Source of the DNA: Herbidospora mongoliensis
Lineage (GTDB): Bacteria; Actinomycetota; Actinomycetes; Streptosporangiales; Streptosporangiaceae
Length of the DNA: 64,000 nucleotides
Assembly: GCF_001570545.1 (NCBI RefSeq)
Contig: NZ_BBXD01000008.1
Coordinates: 579,610-643,609 of the forward strand
Reading direction: 5' to 3'
The notes under the pieces are model-generated. The model worked only from the letters and a program-made list of their open reading frames with translations, was not told the origin of the DNA and did no database searches. Made by a program: the position numbers and the translations under genes. Positions 16,839 through 25,823 of the stretch are shown here, one piece after another; the stretch's first letter is position 1; the number at the start of each line of letters is the position of its first letter.

Positions 16839-17719
16839 CCATCACGGCGCCACCGATGCGGTCGCTCACGCCCTGGCTGCCGCTGGCTCCGTGTGAGCCG
16901 GTCACCTGCGTGGCGCCCGCGCGCCGACCGGCCGGGGTGGTCCGGCAGACGGCCCGGCTGACCGGCGCCGTCCTCGTGCTGCTGGCCGGGCTGGTCTTCG
17001 CGATGTTCGCCCGGCGGCTGTCGCCCGACACCCTGTCCAGGATCACCATGGCCTGGTCGCGGCTGCTGCTGCGGACCCTCGGGGTCAAGGTCTCGGTGTC
17101 GCGCGGATTCTCGTTCGTCGGCGGTTCGGCCGTGGCGGCCAAGGCCGTCTCCGGCGAGGCAGGCTCGCTCATGGTGGCCAACCACATCTCCTGGCTCGAT
17201 CCGCTCGTGATGGCGGCCGTCATGCCGGCCCGCCTGCTGGCCAAGAGCGAGATCGCCGCCTGGCCGCTCATCAGGACCCTCGTCGCGGGCTCGGGCGCCA
17301 TCTTCATCGACCGTGAACGGCTCAGCCTGCTTCCCGGCACGGTCGGCGAGGTCACCGGAGCGTTGCGCGCCGGCGACACCGTGATCGCCTTCCCCGAGGG
17401 CACCACGTGGTGCGGCCAGAGCATGGGCGGGTTCCGTCCGGCGATGTTCCAGGCCGCCATCGACGCGGGCGCGGCCGTACGCCCCGCGACGATCCGCTAC
17501 ACCGAGGACGAGACCACCTCCGCCCGGCCCAGCTACGTCGGCGGCGACTCCCTGGTCGGCTCGATCACCCGGGTGGCCTCGACCAAGCACATGATCGCCG
17601 AGGTGACCCTGTTCCCGCCGGTCGGCGGCGCCGGGCAGACGCGGCGGTCGCTCGCCGGGGTGGCCGAGGCGCAGGTGCGGACCGGCCTGGGCAGAACGCC
17701 CGCGGGCCTGCATTCGTAG
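16835..17719 (+). CDS. PlsC/OlsA-like lysophospholipid acyltransferase
   Basis: 294-residue membrane-associated acyltransferase. After a hydrophobic segment near residues 40-62 it has the catalytic NHISWLD (His117 and Asp, the HX4D motif) and the FPEGTT acceptor-binding motif near 186-191. It follows the OlsB-like gene with a 4-base overlap and is the expected second enzyme of ornithine lipid synthesis; a role in phosphatidic acid formation is the alternative. The product ends just before the TetR gene of the next, convergent unit. Confidence 0.75.
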   Translation: MTITAPPMRSLTPWLPLAPCEPVTCVAPARRPAGVVRQTARLTGAVLVLLAGLVFAMFARRLSPDTLSRITMAWSRLLLRTLGVKVSVSRGFSFVGGSAVAAKAVSGEAGSLMVANHISWLDPLVMAAVMPARLLAKSEIAAWPLIRTLVAGSGAIFIDRERLSLLPGTVGEVTGALRAGDTVIAFPEGTTWCGQSMGGFRPAMFQAAIDAGAAVRPATIRYTEDETTSARPSYVGGDSLVGSITRVASTKHMIAEVTLFPPVGGAGQTRRSLAGVAEAQVRTGLGRTPAGLHS

Positions 17720-17727
17720 GCGGACCG

Positions 17728-18384
17728 TCAGGGCCGGGTACGCGCCGTCGACGGCGTCTCGTTCTCCGTCGAACAGGGCGAATCCTCTTCAGGATCCTCG
17801 GCCCATGAAGATCCAGGCCTGCTGAACGCGGCGAGCACGGTGGCCGCGATGTACTTCGCGGCCAGTTCGGGCGCGAGCCGATCGGCGTTGATCTCGTCGG
17901 CGGCGTGGTGCATGACGCTGTGCATCACGCCGACCAGCCATTCGACGGGGAGGTCGGTCCGGAAGACCCCCTCGTCGCGGCCGCGCTCGACCAGCTTCTG
18001 CACCCGTTCCGCCGGGCCCGCGTGCAGGGCGCGGATCCGGCTGGGCGGCAGCACGCTCTGCGCGGCCATCAGCAGCGACCGGGACCGGTCGACCAGGTGC
18101 CAGCTCGTGTCGATCAGCCGGGCGAGGGCCTCGCGGGGGTCGCCCGTGAGATCGACGTCGTCGAGGCTGAAGTGCCCCAGCGCGATGGCGTGGGCGAGGG
18201 CGGCGTCGATCAGGTCGGCGCGGTTGGGGAAGTGGCCGTACACGGTGACCCGGCCGACCCCCGCGACCTTGGCGATCTCGCTGACGCTGGCGTCGGGGTC
18301 GCGGCTCAAGGCGTCCACCGCCGCCTGGAGGATCGCCGCGATGCTGCGCTGAGCGTCCGCCCGCCGGGCCGCCGTCCTGGTCAT
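17728..18384 (-). CDS. TetR-family repressor with altered C-terminus
   Basis: 218-residue regulator. The N-terminal helix-turn-helix is clear (VSEIAKVAGVGRVTVYGHF, about residues 34-53), followed by an all-helical ligand domain. It is divergent from an MFS exporter, and direct and inverted repeats in the gap (18406-18446) are probable operators, so it likely represses the exporter and itself. The last 20 or so codons are read antisense through a 74-base duplicate of the ABC ATPase gene start, so the natural C-terminus seems to have been replaced or extended by that insertion. The ligand is unknown. Confidence 0.8.
   Translation of the reverse strand: MTRTAARRADAQRSIAAILQAAVDALSRDPDASVSEIAKVAGVGRVTVYGHFPNRADLIDAALAHAIALGHFSLDDVDLTGDPREALARLIDTSWHLVDRSRSLLMAAQSVLPPSRIRALHAGPAERVQKLVERGRDEGVFRTDLPVEWLVGVMHSVMHHAADEINADRLAPELAAKYIAATVLAAFSRPGSSWAEDPEEDSPCSTENETPSTARTRP
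17731..17804 (+). pseudogene. Fragment of duplicated ABC ATPase gene start
   Basis: Matches 20351-20421, the codons around residues 14-38 of the intact ABC ATPase gene. Thirty-two bases are identical (17750-17781 and 20369-20400); the flanks are similar, with a two-base difference in length after the identical block that would shift the frame. The rest of the gene is absent. The two copies bracket the TetR-MFS-GNAT group. Confidence 0.85.
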
Positions 18385-18405
18385 GTCTCTCCTTGTCGAA
18401 CACCC

Positions 18406-18446
18406 GTGTACGAGTTAGTGTACGAGTCATAACTCATACATGAGTG
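18406..18446. promoter_or_regulatory. Operator region between TetR and MFS genes
   Basis: GTGTACGAGT occurs twice as a direct repeat (18406-18415 and 18418-18427). The second copy forms an imperfect inverted repeat, TGTACGAGT with ACTCATACA (18419-18427 and 18432-18440), and ACTCAT-AC-ATGAGT is a further palindrome (18433-18446). This is the usual position and form of a TetR operator, here apparently with more than one site. Confidence 0.8.
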
Positions 18447-18466
18447 TTCAAGTTAGGGGTGTCACC

Positions 18467-19807
18467 GTGTGGCGAATGCTGGCGCTGCTGGGCGTCGCGC
18501 AGTTCATGCTCATCCTCGACGTCACCGTGGTGGCGATCGCGTTACCCCATATCGGCGCCGACCTCGGCCTGGCCCGCGACACCCTGACCTGGGTGGTGAG
18601 CGCCTACACCCTGATGTTCGGCGGCTTCATGCTGCTCGGGGGCAGGGCGGCCGACCTGGTCGGCGCCCGGCGCGTGGTCCTGGCCGGGCTCGTCCTGTTC
18701 ATGGTCGCCTCGCTCGTCACTGGCCTCGCCCAGAGCGCGCCCCTGCTCATCGGCGGCCGGATCGCCCAGGGGCTGGGCGCGGCCATGCTCTCGCCCGCCG
18801 CCCTGTCCGTGGTGACCAGGACGTTCCAGGGCGAGGAGCTCAACAAGGCCCTGGGCATCTGGTCGGCCCTGGGTGGCGGCGGCGCCGCGGTTGGCGTCCT
18901 GCTCGGCGGCGTGCTGACGGGAGGGCCGGGCTGGCAGTGGGTCTTCTACCTCAACGTGCCGATCGGCGTCGCCGTCCTGGTCGCGCTCGGCCGGACGTTG
19001 CCCGCCGAACCGTCCACCGCTCCTCGCGCGCGCCTGGACGTTCCCGGCGCACTGCTGGTCACCGCCGGCACCGGCACGGCGATCTACGCGCTGATCGGCG
19101 CCGGAGATCGCGGCTGGGCCTCGGCGGCGACACTCGGCCTGCTGGTGGCCGCCGCCGTCCTCTACGCCGTCTTCTTCGTCGTGCAGCGCACCGGTCGTTC
19201 GCCGTTGATGGACCCGCGGATCCTGACCCGCCGTCCGGTGATCTCCGGCGTCTTCCTGATCCTGGTGGCCACCGCCTTGATGATCTCGGTGTTCTTCCTG
19301 GGCTCCTTCTACCTGCAGCACTACGAGGGCTTCGGCGCCCTGCACACCGGCCTGCTGTTCCTGCCGGTCGCGGTGGCCACGATCATCGGCGCCCAGGTGG
19401 CCGGACGGCTCGTCGGCGAAGTCGGCGCCCGCCCGATCGCGGTCGCGAGCATGCTGATCGCGGCCGCCGGCATCGCTATCCCGGCCTTCCTCCAGGGACC
19501 CGCACTGGTCGTCGTCGGGGTCAGCGTGGGCGCGGCGGGCATCGGCGCCGCCTTCGTCGCCGCCTCGACGACGGCGCTCTCCCAGGTCGCCCCGCACGAA
19601 GCGGGCCTGGCCTCTGGGTTGCTGAGCACCTTCCACGAGTTCGGCGCGTCTCTCGGCGTCGCGGTCGTGTCGAGCATCGCCGCCGCGAGCATCGCCGGAA
19701 GCACGGATGCGGGCTTCGCCCACGGCTTCACGTTCGCCGCCGTCACGGCCGCCGTGTCGGCCGTGCTCGCTTTCGTCCTGGTCCCCGCGCGAAAGGTCCT
19801 CGCCTGA
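18467..19807 (+). CDS. MFS drug exporter, DHA2-like
   Basis: 446-residue major facilitator protein with 12-14 hydrophobic segments. The first helix carries MLILDVTVVAIALPHIG, a signature of the DHA2 multidrug proton antiporters, and GGRAADLVGARRV is the loop 2-3 motif. GTG 18467 is chosen because AGGGG lies at 18455-18459 and the ATG at 18440 lies inside the operator palindrome. The divergent TetR gene is the likely local repressor. The next gene (GNAT) overlaps its stop. Confidence 0.8.
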   Translation: MWRMLALLGVAQFMLILDVTVVAIALPHIGADLGLARDTLTWVVSAYTLMFGGFMLLGGRAADLVGARRVVLAGLVLFMVASLVTGLAQSAPLLIGGRIAQGLGAAMLSPAALSVVTRTFQGEELNKALGIWSALGGGGAAVGVLLGGVLTGGPGWQWVFYLNVPIGVAVLVALGRTLPAEPSTAPRARLDVPGALLVTAGTGTAIYALIGAGDRGWASAATLGLLVAAAVLYAVFFVVQRTGRSPLMDPRILTRRPVISGVFLILVATALMISVFFLGSFYLQHYEGFGALHTGLLFLPVAVATIIGAQVAGRLVGEVGARPIAVASMLIAAAGIAIPAFLQGPALVVVGVSVGAAGIGAAFVAASTTALSQVAPHEAGLASGLLSTFHEFGASLGVAVVSSIAAASIAGSTDAGFAHGFTFAAVTAAVSAVLAFVLVPARKVLA

Positions 19808-20250
19808 TGACGACCATCGCGATCCGGCGGGCGGGACCGGCCGACGCCGCCACCGTGCACTCGCTCATCCGCGCCCTGGCCGAACACCAAGGTCACGCCG
19901 ACGCCGTGACGGTGAACGTCGCCGATCTCGAACGGATGCTCGCCCGCCCGGAGGTCGCCTACCTGGTGGCCGAACGGGACGGCCGGCCCATCGGTTACGT
20001 CTCCTGGCTGGAGCGGACCGGTTTCTGGACCGGCGACGAGCACTTCGCGCTCGACGACCTGTTCGTCGTTGCCGCCGAACGCGGTCACGGCGTGGGAGAG
20101 CGGTTGATGCGGGCCGCCGCCGAGGCCGCGAACGGCAGGGTGATCCGGTGGGAGGTGGCGGAGACCAACGTGGCGGCACGACGGTTCTACGAGCGCATCG
20201 GCGCGACGCTCGTCTCCAAGCAGATCTGCCGCTGGCAGCCGACGGCATGA
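19807..20250 (+). CDS. GNAT acetyltransferase
   Basis: 147-residue N-acetyltransferase with the acetyl-CoA-binding signature LFVVAAERGHGVGERLM (an R/Q-x-x-G-x-G/A variant) and the C-terminal RFYERIGATL typical of diamine/amino-acid acetyltransferases. ATG 19807 shares one base with the MFS stop, so the two are co-translated under TetR control. Acetylation and export of a toxic amine or drug would be consistent, but the substrate is not known. Confidence 0.8.
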   Translation: MTTIAIRRAGPADAATVHSLIRALAEHQGHADAVTVNVADLERMLARPEVAYLVAERDGRPIGYVSWLERTGFWTGDEHFALDDLFVVAAERGHGVGERLMRAAAEAANGRVIRWEVAETNVAARRFYERIGATLVSKQICRWQPTA

Positions 20251-20295
20251 CGCCGCCTGAGGTGAACGAAACGCCCAAAGGATGGCATTCGTCGG

Positions 20296-20308
20296 TAGTG
20301 TTCCGCCC

Positions 20309-20309
<1 letters not shown>
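20296..20309 (+). promoter_or_regulatory. Leaderless -10 of ABC exporter operon
   Basis: TAGTGT (20296-20301) lies 7 bases before the ATG at 20309, with no Shine-Dalgarno between. Confidence 0.5.
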
Positions 20310-21210
<901 letters not shown>

Positions 21211-21214
<4 letters not shown>

Positions 21215-22260
21215 CCGCCTTCACCTCCCTGTCCCGGGCGATGCTGCTCGGATGGTTCCGCGACAAGTCGGCCCTGTTCTTCTCCATCCTGTTCCCGCTG
21301 ATGTTCCTGGTCCTGTTCGGCGGCATCTTCAGCGGCATGGGCACCACCTCCAAGCTGGCGGTGATCCAGGTCGGCCCGGCGCCGCTGCTGGAGCAGAGCG
21401 CGGCCGGGCTCGGCGACGTGCTGGACATCCAGAAGAGCCAGGACGCGGCCGCCGCGCGGCAGAAGGTCAAGGACGGCGACGTGGTCGCCGCGATCAGCCA
21501 GCAGGGCGACGCGCTCCAGGTCAGCTACTCGGCCGCCGACCAGGTGCGGTCGGGGACCGTCCAGGGCATCCTGCGGCAGGTCGTCGCCCAGGCCAACGCC
21601 GTGGGCGTACCGCAGAAGTTCACGATGACCGCCCAGCAGGTCGAGGACGACTCGCTCAAGGCCATCCAGTACACCACCCCCGGCCTGCTGAGCTGGGCCG
21701 TCGCCATGGGCGCCACCTTCGGCGCGTCGGCGACGCTGGTCACCTGGCGGGAGAAGCGCATCCTGCGCCGGTTGCGGCTGGCCCCGGTCTCCCTCGGCTC
21801 GGTCGTGGGCGCGCGGATCGGCGTGAGCGTCGCGATCGCCATGATCCAGACCGCGATCTTCCTCGTCGTCGCCTCGCTGCCGTTCTTCGGGCTGCAGCTG
21901 TCGGCCTACTGGTGGATGTCCATCCCGCTGGTCATCGCGGGCACCCTGACATTCATGGCGATCGGCCTGGTCGCGGGCGGCCTGGCCAAGTCGGCGGAGG
22001 CGGCGGCGGGCATCTCCAACCTGATCGTGCTGCCGATGGCGTTCCTGTCGGGCGCCTTCATCCCGCTGGAGGCCGCGCCCTCCTGGCTCCAGGCGGTGTC
22101 GAACGTCTTCCCGCTCAAGCACCTCAACCAGGCACTGCTCGACGTGATGGTGCGCGGCCAGGGACCGCTGTCGGTGCTGCCGGAGCTGGGCATCGTGCTG
22201 GGATTCGGCCTGGTCATCGGACTGATCGCGATGAAGGTCTTCCGCTGGGACAGCGTCTGA
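21211..22260 (+). CDS. ABC-2 type permease
   Basis: 349-residue membrane partner of the preceding ATPase: one N-terminal helix (about residues 20-40), a large extracytoplasmic domain (about 45-160), then five helices, with EKRILRRLRLAP as the cytoplasmic motif of the ABC-2 family. GTG 21211 overlaps the ATPase stop. Substrate unknown; a small hydrophobic or peptide compound is usual for the class. Confidence 0.85.
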
Positions 22261-22279
22261 GACACGTCTGGGAAACGAA

Positions 22280-22319
22280 AGACCCGCCGTCGCGGCCACG
22301 ACGGCGGGTCTCGGTTTTT
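22280..22319. terminator. Strong terminator after the ABC operon
   Basis: Perfect 13-bp stem (22280-22292 with 22299-22311), six-base loop, then CGGTTTTT. The converging gene ends at 22328, so it may work in both directions. Confidence 0.9.
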
Positions 22320-22327
22320 CTGAGCTG

Positions 22328-22867
22328 CTACTTCTTCTTCACGACTGCGGTCTTGACGGTGCGCATCATTTCCCAGCCCTTCAGGTTCTGCTCACGCAGC
22401 CGCGCCCGGTCGAGGTTCTCGGCACCGGCGGGGATGTCGTAGACCCAGGCGCCGACCTTGCCGGTCTGGACGCCCGTGGCGTTCTTCTTGAGCTGGAACC
22501 GCAGGCTCACCCAGGTGGAGTCGCCGACCTCCAGGAGGAAGTCGTTGGGGCAGAGGAAGTCGCGGCCGTCGAGGAAGCACTCCAGGCCGTTGCCGGCGCC
22601 GTAGCTGATCCTCTTCTTGAGGTCGACGTGCTTGGGCAGGGTGCCGCCGATGTCGAAGTAGTCGGCGGCGTGCGGGCCCTTGTTGGTCACGGTGAAGGTG
22701 TAGGTGACGTAGCCGCCCGGCTTCGCCTTCTTGGTGTACGACAGCTTGGTGATCTTGAACAGCGACCAAGGGTCGTCGGCGGTGGTGGCCGATGCGGAGG
22801 CGGGGGCGACCAGGGCCGCCGCGGCGAGCAGTGCGACCCCCGCGATGGCGCGCGTGACAGTGCGCAT
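22328..22867 (-). CDS. Secreted DUF11-like protein, paralogue A
   Basis: 179 residues with an N-terminal signal peptide (basic start, hydrophobic stretch, cleavage probably near ASASA, residues 24-28). The mature part resembles an immunoglobulin-like DUF11 beta-sandwich (VTYTFTVTNKGPHAADYF) with a C-x8-C pair (CFLDGRDFLC) and a conserved tail KGWEMMRTVKT ending in three lysines. It is clearly related to the protein at 26427-27104: TN-GP-ADY, IGG-LPK, DIPAGA-LD-RLR and KGW-TVKT are shared. GGGAGA lies about 9 bases before the ATG. Function unknown; probably exported and cell-wall associated. Confidence 0.75.
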   Translation of the reverse strand: MRTVTRAIAGVALLAAAALVAPASASATTADDPWSLFKITKLSYTKKAKPGGYVTYTFTVTNKGPHAADYFDIGGTLPKHVDLKKRISYGAGNGLECFLDGRDFLCPNDFLLEVGDSTWVSLRFQLKKNATGVQTGKVGAWVYDIPAGAENLDRARLREQNLKGWEMMRTVKTAVVKKK

Positions 22868-22981
22868 GAGTTTGATGTCTCCCAGGGAACAGACGGGGAG
22901 AGAGAAGGAACCCCCGTGAATACTCGAAGGGAGTTTTTACCATTCCTTGAGCGAACTTCGAAAGATCTTTTATGTGTAGAT

Positions 22982-23947
22982 TCAGTGCGTTGTAAGGATG
23001 AGATGGACATCGCCGAACTCGTGCCACAGATAACCGTGGGTGAGCGCGGCCTCGTACGACTTCATGACAAGATCGGCGCCCCCGATGGCCGACAGCATCA
23101 TGAGGTGGGTCGACCTGGGTTCGTGCAGCCCCGTGAGCAGCCCGTCGACGACCTTCGTCGGCTCCTCCGGTGAGATGATCCGCGACGTCCAGCCCTCGTC
23201 GTGCCCCGTTTCCAGCGCCCGCACGACCGTGGTGCCGACCGCGACGACCCGTCCGCCGTTCTCCTTGGTCATCGCGACCAGCCGCCGGGTGGAGGCCGGG
23301 ACGGTGAACCGTTCGGCGTAGGGCGGTTCGTCCTTCTCCGGTGAGGCCACCCCTGTGTGCAGGGTGATGGGCGCGATCGTGATCCCCCGGGCGACCAGGT
23401 CGGTGACCAGGCGGGTGGTGAACGGGCGTCCGGCGCTGGGCATCTCGGCGCTGCCCGGCACCCGGCCGAACACGGTCTGGTAGTCGTCGATGGGCCAGTC
23501 GCGGTCGACGTAGGAGTAGCGGATCGGGGTGCCGTACCGCTGCAGATAGGCGATGACGTCGGTGTCGAGCCGCGCCTTCCACAGGCGCGGGGTGAAGCGT
23601 TCGACCAGCCGCAGCGTGGCCCCGCCCGGCAGTGGCAGCCACTCCCCGGGGGCGCCGCCCCTGTATGTGGTGCCACCCGGGCACCGGAGCTCGACCAGCC
23701 ACTCTCCCCAGGGCAGCTCGGTCGAGAAGTGCACCCAGAGCCGGTCGAGCTTCACCGCGGCCGGGAGGGTGCGCGAGTTGTTGACGACGACGAGATCGCC
23801 CGGATCGAGCAGTTCCGGCAGATCGGTGAAGGCGTGGTGGGTGATCTCACCGGTGTCGCGGCGGGAGACCATGAGTTTCACCGAGTCACGGGCCTCGGGC
23901 GGTCGATGGGCCTCGTTGACCGAGGGCAGCGCGAAGTCGATGCTCAT
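22982..23947 (-). CDS. queA: QueA-like tRNA ribosyltransferase-isomerase
   Basis: 321-residue member of the S-adenosylmethionine:tRNA ribosyltransferase-isomerase family, which in queuosine synthesis converts preQ1-tRNA to epoxyqueuosine-tRNA. Family motifs: LVVVNNSRTLPAAV, ITLHTGVASPE (variant of the usual ITLHVGxGTF), RVVAVGTTVVRALE, and STHLMMLSAIGG. No other queuosine gene is in the window, and the protein is somewhat shorter than the usual 340-350 residues with a variant central motif, so a changed role is possible. Its ATG overlaps the stop of the upstream SDR gene. Confidence 0.7.
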   Translation of the reverse strand: MSIDFALPSVNEAHRPPEARDSVKLMVSRRDTGEITHHAFTDLPELLDPGDLVVVNNSRTLPAAVKLDRLWVHFSTELPWGEWLVELRCPGGTTYRGGAPGEWLPLPGGATLRLVERFTPRLWKARLDTDVIAYLQRYGTPIRYSYVDRDWPIDDYQTVFGRVPGSAEMPSAGRPFTTRLVTDLVARGITIAPITLHTGVASPEKDEPPYAERFTVPASTRRLVAMTKENGGRVVAVGTTVVRALETGHDEGWTSRIISPEEPTKVVDGLLTGLHEPRSTHLMMLSAIGGADLVMKSYEAALTHGYLWHEFGDVHLILTTH

Positions 23948-24606
23948 GCCAGGCTCCCGCGGGTGTGCCGCCCGCTCGCGCGGCGCTCATTGACCAGCTT
24001 GACGATCAGCGGGGCGACCTCCTCGGGGAGCGGGGCCTCGCCCGCCTCCTGAGGGCCGACGGCGTCGGCCAGCATCCGCGTGCGCATCTCACCCGGGTCG
24101 AGCCACCAGACGGCCAGGTCGCGCTCCTCTGCGGCCAGCACGTTGGAGATCTGTTCGAGCGCGGCCTTGGAGGCGCCGTACCCGCCCCAGCCCTCGTAGG
24201 CCTCGACGGCGGCGTCGGAGGAGATGTTCAGAACGGCGCCCCTGCTGCGCCGCAGCGCCGGCAGCACCGCCTGGGTGAGCGCCAGCGGCGCGACCACATT
24301 GGTCTCCAGCAGCTCCCGCAGCACGGGCACGGGATAGTCGGCCAGCGCCGGCAGCGGCACGGCCCCGAGCCCACTGGCGTTGTTCACCAGCAGATCCAGG
24401 TCGTGTACGGCTTCCGCCAGCCTCTGACGATGCGCGGCGTCGGCGACGTCTCCCGGAATCGCGACGGCCCCCAGCCGGTGGGCCACCGCCGCGAGGTCGT
24501 CGGCGCCCCTGGCGGTCAGCGTGAGGTTCCAGCCGTCCTTGGCGAGTTCGGTGGCCAGCGCCAGCCCGAGCCCCCGGGAGGCGCCGGTGATCAGTGCGTT
24601 CTTCAT
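23944..24606 (-). CDS. Short-chain dehydrogenase/reductase
   Basis: 220-residue SDR enzyme: NAD(P)-binding ITGASRGLG at the N-terminus, NNAS, the active-site Ser in NISSDAA and YGASK (Tyr-x-x-x-Lys). ATG 24606 is preferred over GTG 24615, because on the minus strand TAGCGT lies exactly 7 bases before the ATG, a leaderless pattern. It leads a two-gene operon with the QueA-like gene (4-base overlap). Substrate unknown. Confidence 0.8.
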   Translation of the reverse strand: MKNALITGASRGLGLALATELAKDGWNLTLTARGADDLAAVAHRLGAVAIPGDVADAAHRQRLAEAVHDLDLLVNNASGLGAVPLPALADYPVPVLRELLETNVVAPLALTQAVLPALRRSRGAVLNISSDAAVEAYEGWGGYGASKAALEQISNVLAAEERDLAVWWLDPGEMRTRMLADAVGPQEAGEAPLPEEVAPLIVKLVNERRASGRHTRGSLA

Positions 24607-24662
24607 GGGTCTCACGCTAGGAAGTCCGGCCTTTCACCACATCGGGCCCAGGGCGGGCCGGT

Positions 24663-24682
24663 CCTAGGCCTTCCGGGCTAGG
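24663..24682. promoter_or_regulatory. Imperfect palindrome in divergent promoter region
   Basis: CCTAGGCC and GGGCTAGG are arranged as a 20-base imperfect palindrome (16 of 20 positions symmetric) midway between the SDR and sensor-kinase genes. It could bind the LuxR-type regulator encoded downstream. TAGGGT at 24699-24704 is the probable -10 of the kinase gene. Confidence 0.5.
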
Positions 24683-24710
24683 TCTTGTGGTGGCCGAATA
24701 GGGTGACGGG

Positions 24711-25823
24711 GTGGGGGTTAGCCAGGACGCTCTGTTGCAGGCTGTCAGCGCCGCCGTTCTCGCGGTCACCCGGCACCTCTCTCCTCGGGAGGTGCTGCAG
24801 GTCATCGTGCGTTCGGCCCGGGAGCTCCTCGACGCGCGCTATGCCGCGCTCGGTGTCCCCGACGACGACGGAAGCTTCGCCGAGTTCGTCGCCGACGGCA
24901 TCAGCTCCGAGCAGTGGGCCGCGATCGGTCCCACTCCCCGTCAGCACGGGCTGCTGGGCGCGATGCTGCGGGAGGGCACGCCGGTCCGGCTCGGCGACGT
25001 GCGGCGCGACCCGAGATTCGACGGCTGGCCGAAGGCCCATCCGGTGCTGAAGGACTTCCTCGGCGTGCCCATCCAGGACGGCGACCAGGTCCTGGGCATC
25101 ATCTTCCTGGCCAACAAGGCGTGCGGCCCCTTCACCCCCGAAGACCAGGACGTCCTCACCCTGTTCGCCGCCCACGCCGCCATCGCGCTGACCAACTCCC
25201 GTCTCTACGAGCGCGCCCGCGAACTCACGGTCATCGAGGAGCGTCAGCGGATGGCGCGCGAACTCCACGACGCCGTCACGCAGAAGCTCTTCTCCCTCCG
25301 GCTCACCGCGCGGGCCGCGTCCGCGCTGGTGGCCACCGATCCGGAACGGGCCGCGCGGGAGATCGACACCGTCCAGCGGATGGCCGGGGAAGCGCTCGCC
25401 GAGCTGAGAGAGGTCATCGTCGAGCTCAGGCCGGCCGAGCTCGACAGCCACGGCCTGATCGAGACGCTGCGGAAGAACGCCCGCCTCCTCGACCGGCTGC
25501 ACACCGCGACGATCACCTTCGAGGGTCAGTTCGAGGGCGAACTCCCGGCCGCGATCGAGGTCGCGGTGCTGCGGGTCGCCCAGGAGGCCGGGCACAACGC
25601 GCTGCGTCACTCGGGCTGCTCCGAGCTGCGGATACGGCTGAACCACGATCGCGCGGGCCTCGTCCTCGAGGTCGCCGACGACGGCTGCGGCTTCGACGGC
25701 GAGCCCACCCGGGGGCTCGGGCTGGAGTCGATGCGTGACCGGGCGGCCGGGGTCGGTGGCAGGCTGGAGGTGATCTCCCGGCCGGGGGCCGGGACGACGG
25801 TGAGGATGGTGGTGCCGACATGA
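24711..25823 (+). CDS. GAF-domain sensor histidine kinase
   Basis: 370-residue soluble NarL-class kinase: one GAF domain (about residues 20-165), dimerisation/phosphoacceptor HisKA_3 domain with His186 in MARELHDAVTQ, and a HATPase domain with VADDGCGF and RGLGLESMRDRA. The GAF domain with FLGVPIQDGDQVLGIIFLANK resembles DevS/DosT GAF domains, but heme binding cannot be judged. GTG 24711 has TAGGGT 6 bases upstream and no Shine-Dalgarno. It overlaps the response-regulator gene by 4 bases. Confidence 0.85.
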   Translation: MGVSQDALLQAVSAAVLAVTRHLSPREVLQVIVRSARELLDARYAALGVPDDDGSFAEFVADGISSEQWAAIGPTPRQHGLLGAMLREGTPVRLGDVRRDPRFDGWPKAHPVLKDFLGVPIQDGDQVLGIIFLANKACGPFTPEDQDVLTLFAAHAAIALTNSRLYERARELTVIEERQRMARELHDAVTQKLFSLRLTARAASALVATDPERAAREIDTVQRMAGEALAELREVIVELRPAELDSHGLIETLRKNARLLDRLHTATITFEGQFEGELPAAIEVAVLRVAQEAGHNALRHSGCSELRIRLNHDRAGLVLEVADDGCGFDGEPTRGLGLESMRDRAAGVGGRLEVISRPGAGTTVRMVVPT

